From Elgaria multicarinata webbii (taxonomy: Eukaryota; Chordata; Lepidosauria; Squamata; Anguidae), in NCBI RefSeq assembly GCF_023053635.1, contig NC_086175.1, forward strand, positions 118,866,740-118,930,739: a stretch of 64,000 nt of DNA. Reading direction: 5' to 3'. The notes under the pieces were generated by a model. The model was not told where the DNA came from. It saw only the letters and a program-made list of their open reading frames with translations, and did not search any database. Position numbers and translations under genes: made by a program. Positions 32,236-42,134 of this stretch are shown in pieces; position 1 is the first letter of the stretch; every line of letters begins with the position of its first letter.

Positions 32236-32492
32236 GGGCCTGTTCAGAAGACACCTTAAGGTCTGCTGGTTAAGGCTTTTGGTTAAGTAGCAGAGTTCAA
32301 GGTGTCTTGTGCGATGCATTTCGCTGAACCCTGTTCACTCACTAACCTCAGTCGGACTGTCTGCAGCAGGGTTAGCGGCTCTAATGGTGGCTTATAGTGT
32401 TGTGTGCGACAGCACGGCTTGCGGTTAGTGCTAACCCCAGAGAACCACAGTTTTGCTAACCACAGAGCCTGAAGTGTCATCTGAACAGGTCC
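32236..32492. mobile_element. Palindromic hAT-like MITE
   Basis: Ends gggcctgttcagaagacacc and gtgtcatctgaacaggtcc are inverted repeats sharing the cctgttcaga word with the MITEs at 8468, 10404 and 47347. The interior differs (gcggctctaatggtggctta). Confidence 0.75.
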
Positions 32493-32704
32493 ACCATCTC
32501 CCATGACCCCTCCTCATTGGTTATGCTGGCCAGGGCTAATTGGAATTGTATACAAAAATGTCTGTGGGCCACAAGTTGCCCACCTCTGTGTATCTGGGAA
32601 AAGATGGGGAGCGTACAGCAGTTGGTTTGGGGAGTATGGGGTTAGAAATGAATCTGGAAAAGGGAGATAGATGGTGGCAATGAAGATAAACGGAAACGGT
32701 GAAA

Positions 32705-32790
32705 GGACAAGCACTGTAGCTCAGTGGGGGGTGGGGGTGGGGACGGGAATCTGCTACCAGTCAGTGTAGACAATACCAAGAAAGATGGCT
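32705..32790 (+). repeat. tRNA-derived SINE fragment
   Basis: caagcactgtagctcagtgg (A-box-like) followed directly by ctgctaccagtcagtgtaga and caatacc, i.e. head joined to the 3' block with the middle deleted. Same family as 54545-54700. Confidence 0.6.
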
Positions 32791-33184
32791 CAAATGCAAA
32801 AAGAGGACATCTCACAGGTGCTAAAGGGAAACTTCTTTATCTAAAACAGCAGGAAGATGAATTCTAGTTTAATGGCTATCAGATGATCAAGATGCGAAAA
32901 AGTAGGCCACAAGTGAATGGGCTGGATCCAAGAACTGCCTTCTGCAAGAAGGTCTCTCTGCCTGATTTTGGGGGAATCTTCTCTCCCCACCCCCCGCCCC
33001 AAACCCAACTCAACTTTTAGGCAGGGTCTCCTGAGTCTCTGTGTAGCATTTTCAGGGGGCTGGAAGGGCTGCTACTTCCTCTAGAGCAATTTTCCAGCCT
33101 AAATCTGGGTCTCACCCAATGTCTCCTGGGAGGTTGTCCTGCCTCTGGAAGTTGCCTGCCTAACTTCTGGGAACAAGAACAAGA

Positions 33185-33240
33185 ACAAGGCCTATCTAGT
33201 CCAGCATTCTGTGTGCACAGCGGCCAACCGAATGTCTCTT
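33185..33240 (-). repeat. CR1 LINE terminal fragment
   Basis: atctagtccagcattctgtg and tgcacagcggccaacc are the inverse of the CR1 3' end block seen at 19915-19975. Confidence 0.75.
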
Positions 33241-33379
33241 TTGTATCTGGTCAAGAAAGCAGGGCTCCTGCAGCTTTAACTGTTTTGACGAAGAAGGAAT
33301 TTCACCTGCTGAAATTCCCTTTTCTACACAACTAAGTGTTAAAGATACAGGAGCCCTTTTCATATGGTCACCCTAGATT

Positions 33380-33960
33380 AGCATTTAGGCCATGCTGACG
33401 TTAGAACATTGAATTGCACGTAGAAAGCAATTGGGAACCAATGAAAAACTTTAAACCCTAACAAAATAGGTTCACTCTGTGTCTCAGGGCTCATCTACAC
33501 CAAGCAGGATATTCCACTATGAAAGCTGTATATAAAATGCAGGAACCACACTACTGCTTTATAGCAGCATTGAAGTGCACTGACAACTGTTGGGGCCCAT
33601 TGACACATGCCATATACCGCTTGCATACTGCTTTCATAGGGCAATATCCAGCTTGGTGTCGATGTGTTATGGGCCCCAACAGTTGTCAGTGCACTTCAGT
33701 ACCACCAGAAAGCAGTTGTGAAGATCCTGCAGTGCACTTCAATACCGCTATAAAGCAGTGGTGCGGCTCCTGCCTTTTATATACCACTTTCATGCCGTTT
33801 TCATAGTGGAATATCCTGCTTGGTGTAGATGAGCCCTCAGTTACCAATCTTGCTGCTAAATTCTGAGACAATTGAAGTTTCTGATTGCTTTTCAAAGGCT
33901 GCTCCATAAATTTCAAATTACAAAAATCCAACCTTCTCTGTTATTTAGATGGAGTGGGGC
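33380..33960 (-). repeat. L2-clade LINE fragment split by a MITE
   Basis: Inverse L2 sequence: aatgaaaaactttaaaccc to the left, and ttaccaatcttgctgctaaa, ttgaagtttctgattgcttt, caaaggctgctccat to the right of the MITE at 33488-33835. The right-hand words align with the L2 at 2990-4310 (ttatcaatcttgctgtcata...). Only a short ORF remnant (NQKLQLSQNLAARLVTEG) is readable. Confidence 0.65.
33488..33835. mobile_element. Palindromic MITE with GGGCTCATCTACACC ends
   Basis: Left GGGCTCATCTACACCAAGCA, continued by ggatattccactatgaaa; the right end is its exact inverse. About 40 bp of each end pair perfectly, and internal blocks (tgcagtgcacttcaataccg / cattgaagtgcactgaca) pair too. 348 bp and non-coding. 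A relative at 41995-44110 is split by an L2. Confidence 0.85.
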
Positions 33961-34088
33961 AAAGCGAGAGGAACAGTTTCCTCACCACTCCTGACAATGT
34001 TAAAAAATGAGGACAGAAGCTACACATTTAGGTGAGAAGAAGAAATAATAATGTATAAACCCAATAATAAAATGGATTATTTTGTTTA

Positions 34089-34430
34089 GGGCTCCATCCG
34101 ACAAGCGTTTTATTGCATGCTCATTATTGGGCACTCACGGATTTTTCACAGGTCCCTCGCATGATGTCGTCTGCCTCCTGCGCGCCTTCCACTCCTTCTG
34201 GCCTTCCTTGTGCCACAAGAAAAGCCCCCCAAAGTCCAAAATAATTTGAAAACCGGAAGTTGTTGCTCTCTCCTGCTGTGTGCAGGAGAAGCAGCGTGAT
34301 TAGAACGCCTGACTGAATGGGCCTCGTGCTCGTTGTTTACTTCCTGTTTTGAAACAGGAAGTAACTGAGCAACAAAACCAGGAGCGGAGACGCGACGGTG
34401 GGGAGTGTGTTTTCCCACGTGTGATGAATC
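34089..34430. repeat. Possible MITE or unclassified repeat
   Basis: gggctccatccgacaagcgttt opens the stretch; the interior is GC-rich for this region and contains a small palindrome (cttcctgttttgaaacaggaag). Some words (tgcatgatgtc; cacttatgg/cactcacgg) recur near 40350-40420. The family is unknown. Confidence 0.35.
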
Positions 34431-34559
34431 CCCTGGTTGTAGTTTTTGTTCCTGACTTTTTAAAATTTCGTTTCAAATGGCTAGCCGATGGTACCTAACA
34501 GGTATGGTAACTAATTACAGATCTGTGTTTGAAACAACCTACATTACCTTTTGCTTCAA

Positions 34560-34648
34560 AAAGAATGTAAGCCTATGCGGCAGGGTTTTGCTATTTTATT
34601 GTTTTACTCTGTACAGCACCATGTACACTGATGGTGCTATATTAATAT

Positions 34649-34706
<58 letters not shown>
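34560..34706 (+). repeat. L2 3' tail with (TAA)n
   Basis: gaatgtaagcctatgcggca, gggttttgctattttattg, cagcaccatgtacactgatg, ctatatt, then about 18 TAA/AAT units. Same subfamily as the L2 at 49100-49215. Confidence 0.9.
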
Positions 34707-35773
34707 GGAAAGAGGGATTTTTAAAAATAGCATAAGGGAAACCATTGTTTCAATGTGAGTTTTTTTGTTGTTTAGGGTGGGAGTATAATGCAGGGATAGT
34801 TTATTGTTAACTAAATGGATCGTCTTTATTATCTTTGATATTGGCTAGACTTTTAAAAGAAGTTATTTCTGTTGCTGAGAGATGTATTCTTTAATGGAGG
34901 TTTTGTATTTCACTCCACCCATCTCTTCCCTGCGACAGTTGGACGAATTCAATTGGAAATTGCTCTATCTTCTCCTAATCCGTTTGCACCTGCTCAGTTC
35001 TTGCAAGGCAACTGCATAATCCTGTGAGCGGCGTCTTTCTCCTGGCAGGCTGCAATCTGTTGAATGCTGCCTTTAGGTTTTAAGAATTGAGCTCTATATA
35101 ATTAGGTGCACTAGGCAGAAAACGATAAAGCTGTGGACACCGCTACCATATCTCCCTGCCTAGTATCTGATATACTAATAGCTAATGCATTCTGTGAGTG
35201 TAGATCCTTACATACCCAAAACGGTACCATCTATGCACAGGAGTGAGGTACCAGCAGGCTCTGGGGACACAGATGTGCAGAGCCAAAAACTGGGGTGTGG
35301 TGGGGAGGAAGAGAGGAATGGATTATCCTGGAATAGGGCAAAGCTGCTACCTGGAAGCTAGGAGCATTTTACACTGCAACATTTTGTTGCAGCTGCCACT
35401 TTTAAGCTTGTGATCTTGAAAGAGACCAGTATTACATCAAGTCCAATCTGAATTGGAATTGCCAACTTTCCCCCCTGATCCAGCAACACTGCCTTTCACA
35501 ACTGCAGATTGACCAGAAATTCAGCTAGTGAATCTTTTCCATTGAAGCCACAGAAGCCCTGCCAAACACACACACACACACTCACATCCTGTTTACAGAT
35601 AACCCGTTTAAGGGATGATTAATTTCAAATAGCTGCATTTGGCTACACAATTGCCTGAAAGCCATACCTTCTTACCTGGAACCACTCTCCTCTGCCATAA
35701 GAATACCCCTGGTGGATCAAACCACAGTTCCAGCTAGTCCAACATTCACTTTGTGTGAGGCAGCGTGTAGTTA
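34707..35773. other. Intergenic stretch, no gene recognised
   Basis: Single-copy-looking sequence, with a short (AC)n at 35570-35582. Nothing exon-like identified. Confidence 0.4.
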
Positions 35774-36540
35774 GTCATAGAATCATAGAATCATAGAACA
35801 GCAGAGTTGGAAGGGGCCTACAAGGCCATGGAGTCCAACCCCCTGCTCAATGCAGGAATCCACCCTAAAGCATCCCTGACAGATGGTTGTCCAGCTGCCT
35901 CTTGAAGGCCTCTAGTGTGGGAGAGCCCACAACCTCCCTAGGTAACTAATTCCATTGTCGCACTGCTCTAACAGTCAGGACGTTTTTCCTGACGTCCAGC
36001 TGGAATCTGGCTTCCTTTAACTTGAGCCTGTTATTCCGTGTCCTGCACTTTGGGAGGATCAAGAAGAGATCCTGGCCCTCCTCTGTGTGACAACCTTTTA
36101 AGTATTTGAAGAGTGCTATCATGTCTCCCCTCAATCTTCTCTTCTCCAGGCTAAACATGCCCAGTTCTTTCAGTCTCTCCTCATAGGGCTTTGTTTCCAG
36201 ACCCCTGATCATCCTGGTTGCCCTCCTCTGAACACGCTCCAGCTTGTCTGCGTCCTTCTTGAATTGTGGAGCCCAGAACTGGACACAGTACTCTAGATGA
36301 GGCCTAACCAGGGCCGAATAGAGAGGAACCAGTACCTCACGTGATTTGGAAGCTATACTTCTATTAATGCAGCCCAAAATAGCATTGGCCTTTCTTGCAG
36401 CCATATCGCACTGTTGGCTCATGTTCAGCTTGTGATCTACAACAATTCCAAGATTCTTCTTGTTTGTAGTATTGCTGAGCTGAGTATCCCCCATCTTGTA
36501 ACTGTGCCTTTGGTTTCTATTTCCTAAATGTAGAACTTGG
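35774..36540 (-). repeat. CR1 LINE, 3' third of ORF2 and tail
   Basis: The minus-strand frame 36494-35946 gives [80 protein letters not shown], then [20 protein letters not shown] and a RARFQLDVRKN-like end: the ORF2 C-terminus of amniote CR1. Its 3' end (gagcagggggttggactcca, attctatgattctatgac) closes at 35774. The frame is open for 182 codons, so the copy is rather young, but it is 5' truncated and lacks the catalytic core. Confidence 0.9.
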
Positions 36541-36966
36541 CATTTATCCCTATTTCATTCTGTTGTTTTCAGCCCAGCACTCCAGCCTATCAAGATCACT
36601 TTGAAGTGACATAGATTTGGATGGGTGAAATAATCGGCCACAGCTCTATCGGTCTCATCTTAGATTTGGGCATGGATCTTTTAACCGGATTGCATGCTTG
36701 CAGTCTAATCCTTCCATCCTGGTCTGCCTGCCAGATTCTCCGGGGGCAAGGGGTGGGGGAGTCAGAGGCACATGCCATGGTGCAGAGGCGTACTCCTTGG
36801 AGTGTGGATGGATTGCAGCCCATACTGAGTTGGGTCTTAAGGCTACACACACACCCCACAGTTCCTTAAGGAGGCCCCTTCTTGAAGGGCAAATCAGGGA
36901 GCCCTATTCCTCCCCCTTACCATTGGATCCAGCCCACTGCCATCCACACCTACATGGTTGTGACTT

Positions 36967-37112
36967 AGGCCATAACTAGACCTAAGGTTTATCCCTGGAT
37001 CATCCAGGGGTCAAACCTGTTCATCTCGGTGACACACAGGGGATTCAGTGCTCAGGCAGGGGCGAACCCTGGATGATCCCAGGATAAAGCTTAGGTCTAG
37101 CTGTGGCCTTAG
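36967..37112. mobile_element. Short hAT-like MITE
   Basis: taggccataactagacctaa and ttaggtctagctgtggcctta are inverted ends; inner gatcatccaggg/ccctggatgatcc pair as well. 146 bp, apparently an internal-deletion relative of 12783-13261 and 23829-24395. Confidence 0.75.
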
Positions 37113-37317
37113 AAGTGAAATCTTTAATAGCTGACCCTACAGTTAGACTTGTCAAGCCAAACAAATCCATATATAGCTGAGTTAATATTCTTGCAATGGG
37201 GTAAGTGAAAACCCTGCACCATGGTATCAATTTGTGCAGGTAAAATTTATTTTCAGCCCCATTAACTAGCAACTAATAGTAATCCATGACAAGAACTGAC
37301 GTACCTTGGAATGGGTG

Positions 37318-38202
37318 GGTGAGTCTTGTATGCAGAACACATCATGCGACGTGCTGGGCTTGACGAATCCAAGGCTGGAGTTAAAATCGCAGGAAGAAAC
37401 ATTAACAATCTCAGATATGCAGATGACACCACTTTGATGGCTGAAAGCGAGGAGGAGATGAGGAGCCTTATGACGAAGGTGAAAGAAGAAAGTGCAAAAG
37501 CCGGGTTGCAGTTAAACCTCAAAAAAACCAAGATTATGGCAACCAGCTTGATTGATAACTGGCAAATAGAGGGAGAAAACGTGGAGGCAGTGACAGACTT
37601 TGTATTTCTGGGCACAAAGATTACTGCAGACGCTGACTGCAGCCAAGAAATCAGAAGACGTTTACTTCTTGGGAGGAGAGCAATGACAAATCTTGATAAA
37701 ATAGTTAAGAGCAGAGACACCACACTGACAACAAAGGTCCGCATAGTTAAAGCAATGGTATTCCCCGTAGCAACCTATGGCTGCGAGAGCTGGACCATAA
37801 GGAAAGCTGAGCGAAGGAAGATAGATGCTTTTGAACTGTGGTGTTGGAGGAAAATTCTGAGAGTGCCTTGGACTGCAAGAAGATCAAACCAGTCCATACT
37901 CCAGGAAATAAAGGCAGGCTGCTCACTTGAGGGAATGGTATTAAAGGCAAAATTGAAGTACTTTGGCCACATAATGAGAAGACAGGACACCCTGGAGAAG
38001 AGGCTGATGCTAGGGAAAGTGGAAGGCAAAAGGAAGAGGGGCCGACCAAGGGCAAGATGGATGGAGGATATTCTGGAGGTGACAGACTTGACCTTGGGGG
38101 ACCTAGGGGTGGCGACGGCCGACAGAAAGCTCTGGCGTGGGCTGGTCCATGAAGTCACGAAGAGTCGGAAATGACTGAACGAATAAACAACAACAATTAT
38201 TT
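37318..38202 (+). mobile_element. BovB (RTE clade) LINE, 5' truncated, ORF end intact
   Basis: Open frame 37326-38174 (282 codons) with the RTE/BovB reverse transcriptase end. The YADD box is in NINNLRYADDTTLMAESEEE, then LNLKKTKIMAT, FLGTKITADADC, VFPVATYGCESWTIRKAERR, FELWCWRKILRVPWTARRSN, and LMLGKVEGKRKRGRPRARWM near the C-terminus, ending HEVTKSRK. The 3' end is aatgactgaacgaataaaca and acaacaatt. The endonuclease and the RT N-terminus are absent because of 5' truncation. No stop or frameshift interrupts what remains, so this is a young insertion. BovB is typical of squamates and ruminants. Confidence 0.92.
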
Positions 38203-38965
38203 ATTTATTTTCATATTTATACTGCCCAACAGCCAAGGCTCTCTGGGCAGTTTACAACTTAAACCATAATATAACAATCCAGATTGAACCTTAAAACTTT
38301 AAAAATCACATAAAACCAGAATAAGTTACAATCCAGGGAAGGCTTGTCTAAAAAGATCTGTTTTTAGGAGGCATTTAAAAGATACTACATTTTCCCCCTC
38401 CCGAAACGCACGAGGGAGGGTTTTCCAGAGGGTGGGTGCCACTACAGAGAAGGCCCGCCGTCGAGGTTCTTCATGGCGACATTCTTTCCATGTTGGGATG
38501 ACGAGCAGGGCCTCCTCTGAAGATCGTAAATGTCGCCTGGGTGTATATAAGGGAAGGCAGTCTTGTTAGGCACCCTGGTCCCAAGTTGTTTAGGGCTTTG
38601 TAAGATACTAGCATGACCTTGTCCGTGGCTCGGTAGCTAATAGGCAACCAGTTCAGTTCTTTTAACACTGGTTTTATTTGGGCAGAGCTAGGCATCCCAT
38701 CAGCTTCTGAACCACATACATGGGTAGCTCCACATAGAGCTCATTACAGTAGTCTAACTTTGAGGTTACCAGTGCATGAATGACCGTGGCTAGGCTGTCC
38801 CTACCCAGGAATGGGCGTAGCTTAAACCAGCTACGCCCATTCCGAAGTTTGTAATGGGCCACCGAGGCAACCTGTGTCTCTATTAACAAAGCTGGGTCCA
38901 GGGGCACCACCAAACTACGGACCTGCTCCTTTAGACAGAGTGCCTCTGGTAGACTAGAGGGAGGG
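38196..38965 (-). repeat. L2-clade LINE 3' part
   Basis: Minus-strand frames give VIHALVTSKLDYCNELYVEL, KPVLKELNWLPISYRATDKV and SYKALNNLGPGCLT, in that order, then the 3' UTR and the tail (inverse of actgcccaacagccaaggct) directly against the BovB 3' end. Diverged from the long L2 at 42096. Confidence 0.85.
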
Positions 38966-39121
38966 ATGTTTTCCTACAAGTCTGCCAGTAAAGCCCTGAT
39001 TGGCTCCCTGCCTCCCACATGGGTGCACACTTGGCACCACACTTGGCCCCCCACCTCCCCACCAGGAGTGTGCATCACCAGGTAATTGTTCCCCAGGTAA
39101 GCTGGGAGCTGCATTTCCCAT

Positions 39122-39608
39122 GATGTGGCTGCAAAAAAAGCAAATGCTATTTGGGGCTGCATTAATAGAAATATAACTTTCAAATCACGCAAGGTACTGG
39201 TTCCCCTCTATTTGGCCCTGGTTAGGCCACAGCTTGAGTATTGCGTCCAGTTCTGGGCTCCACAATTCAAGAAGGACGCAGACAAGCTGGAGCGTGTTCA
39301 GAGGAGGGCAACGAGGATGATCAGGGTTCTGGAAACAAAGCCCTATGAAGAGAGACTGAACGAACTGGGCATGTTTAGCCTGGAGAAGAGAAGATTGAGA
39401 GATTCGTCAACGTAAGAGTCTTCCGGACTTTAAGAAAGCCATAAAGACTGATCTCTTCCGGCAGGCCTACCCACTTGAATTTTAAGATGCCTTTTAATAA
39501 TGTGCTGCTTTTCAATAGTTCTATATGGTTTAATACATTATATGTATTTTATGGTGTTTTGCATTTGTGTTGTATCCCACCTCACTCCAGACGGAGAGGC
39601 GGGAAATT

Positions 39609-39648
<40 letters not shown>

Positions 39649-39976
39649 GACATGATAGCACTCTTCAAATACCTGAAAGGTTGTCACACAGAGGATGACC
39701 AGATCCTCCCAGAATGCAGGACACGGAATAATGGGCTTTAGTTAAAGGAAGTCAAATTCCAGCTGGACATCAGGAAAAACTTCCTGACTGTTAGAGCAGT
39801 ACGACAATGGAATCAGTTACCTAGGGAGGTTGTGGGCTCTCCCACACTAGAGGCATTCAAGAGGCAGTTGGACAAGCATCTGTCAGGTATGCTTTAAGGT
39901 GGATTCCTGCATTGAACAGGGGGTTGGACTCAATGACCTTGTAGGCTCCTTCCAACTCTACTACTTTATGATTCTA
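39122..39976 (+). repeat. CR1 LINE 3' part, split by an L2-type end
   Basis: Open reading from 39125 gives [88 protein letters not shown]. It continues after 39646 with catgatagcactcttcaaat, caggaaaaacttcctgactg and the 3' end ggggttggactcaatgacct, tgattctatgaa. The insert (39403-39646) separates the two parts exactly within the CR1 reading. Confidence 0.9.
39403..39646 (+). repeat. L2-type LINE 3' end inserted in CR1
   Basis: Starts gattcgtcaacgtaagagtc, has ctgatctcttccggcaggcc, gacggagaggcgggaaatta and ends in a pure ATG trinucleotide run (39613-39645). Matches the end at 1600-1795. GAGA flanks both sides (a short possible duplication). Confidence 0.85.
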
Positions 39977-40333
39977 TGAAGGGCCTGCTACTGGAGCTTT
40001 CGTTAAGCCTTTCAGCAGCATTGTGGGTGCACCAGTTCCAAAATTATCAGAGATACCTGTCCATCGCTAGGCTTAAACAGTTTGGCTCAACTGTTGTCAA
40101 TGGAACAAAATAATTTCAAGGATCGCTGATACTATATCCACTTCACACCATGGGCCACACCCTATCACATTTTTGTTATTTATCTAGTTCAGGGGTGAGC
40201 AACATCAAGAGATCCAGGGATCATGTCCGCCCTTCAGACCTGCCCCCACCTCCATGGCTGCAGTCTGCCAGGGGACACTTTAAAAAAGTATTTTAAAAAA
40301 TTAAAAACGGTGGCATCTGGGGCATGCCTAAGA
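39977..40333 (+). repeat. Dispersed repeat, intact partner of 9365-10215
   Basis: From gggcctgctactggagcttt to ggtggcatctggggc this segment is the inverse of the two halves at 10215-10036 and 9530-9365, here uninterrupted. Contains caggggtgagcaac, hAT-like in character. It directly follows the CR1 tail. Non-coding. Confidence 0.75.
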
Positions 40334-41373
40334 GCCTTTCTACACAACACATTTATTGAGTGCTCGTGAATCCTCACTTATGGTAGTTTGTGGATGCTTT
40401 GCATGATGTCACCATCCTGCAATTTGCAACCATTTTAGCAGTTTTTCCCCCCTTCTTCTAATGAAGGAAGTCTGGTATTATTTGTGAATGGTGGAATAAA
40501 GTCTAGTATAATTGACCAATTTTGCTATATCACAGTACATCCTAGTGCTTGTTAATGGGACATAAGGTAAGGAAAAGAAAGAAAACCCTGGAAAATATAC
40601 ATGTGTAAAAGAGCCGGTCTTAATCCTGCAAGTATCCAGAAACAGAAGCCTCTGTAAAGTGTAGGTAAAGTAAAAAGCCTCATGTAGAGAATCCCTAATA
40701 GTCGTTGACAGGCCTTCGTGAATTTGACTAATCCCCTTTAAAGCCATTTAAGACAGTGGCCATCACCGTGAGTTATGCAATATTCAGCTGTCGGACCACC
40801 ACACTGCTGTCTGTGGCCTGCACCACATTGCACACTGCTGTATTATCTTAACTTGCAGGTTAGCAGAGCAGTGGCAGGGGGCCCAGCACCCTGGCACAAC
40901 CCATGATAATGCCAGTCCCAGGCCTGTGAGCTCCGTGGCGTTTTCATTACCCTCAATGCCCCTGACATCATGTCACTCTGTGGCATTGTGGGGAACTAAA
41001 ATGGTGTGCCCCAGGGGAGAGTGCAGGGATGCTGCTACTCACCATTGGCAGAGGCTCACTGGTTTGGCCAGGGGGCCATGAGAGAGGACTTTGCTGAGGA
41101 CGTTGCCAGACCTGGTACTGGCCCCAATTATTGGCTTTCCTCTCCCTTTGAGCTCAAAATTTCCATGTCCCAGAAGGAGAGGAAAAGGCGAACAGAGATC
41201 ACTGTTCCTTCCTTGCCCTTCTCATGACTTGCTTGCTGAACGCAGAGGAGGGAAAATAGGCAACAACACAAAGGAAGAATGAGCAGCACTGGGATATCCT
41301 ACTGGGATATGGACTTCAGCAGATGCCCACTTATGCCAGTCCCTGAGCCTGGCTCTGTCCATCAGCCCGAGAT
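40334..41373. other. Intergenic stretch, no gene recognised
   Basis: The first 110 bp share words with 34089-34430. The rest shows no repeat or exon that I recognise. Confidence 0.4.
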
Positions 41374-41461
41374 ATGCTTTAAGGTGGATTCCTGCATTGA
41401 GCAGGGGGTTGGACTCAATGGCCTTATAGGCCCCTTCCAACTCTACTGTTCTGTGATTCTA
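41374..41461 (+). repeat. CR1 LINE 3' terminus
   Basis: gatatgctttaaggtggatt, cctgcattgagcagggggtt, ggactcaatggccttatagg, ccccttccaactctactgtt, tgattct. Confidence 0.9.
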
Positions 41462-41994
41462 GGTCTATGGTTCACTGTTCTGTGCACTGCACACAAGGTT
41501 TTGCTATAGTGTGTCAGTGGTGCAGTCAGTTAATTTTAGATGCTGGACTTAATGGGAGCACCCGTTTTAGATGGTAATGTGTATTACTTCACTTCAATAT
41601 GCGCTAAACCAGCCCTGCTGCGTTTGGAGGTTCTATTTGAGCAACCATGGGAACAGCAAGATCTGGAGATCATCTTCAAGGACAATAATCTGTATCCAAA
41701 AATAAACGAAACACGTGTCCCCAGGGAACAGGGGTGGGGAAGAAGTAGCCACTGAATTTGTAGTGTAGGATGCACTTTTCTTTGGTTGCATCTGCTTTTA
41801 ACTCTTTCAGGCCTGGATCCTCCTGAAGGCTCAGCCATTCTTGGGTTACTGCACTGGCTTGCTATACTAACTCCATACAGATAAACACAGGTTGAGCTCT
41901 CTCCCCAATTCCAAAGTAGCTTGATCATCGACAACTCAAATAGACTTTCAAACTGCATCCAAAATGAACTTTCTCTCCCCCCCCCTACCCTGGG

Positions 41995-42103
41995 CCAGAT
42001 CTACACCAAGCAAGATATAACACTATAAAAAGTTTGAAACCAGTATATGGAATGTGTCCTGGGCCCCAACAGTCATTAATGCACTTCAGTACCATTATTA
42101 TTA

Positions 42104-42134
<31 letters not shown>

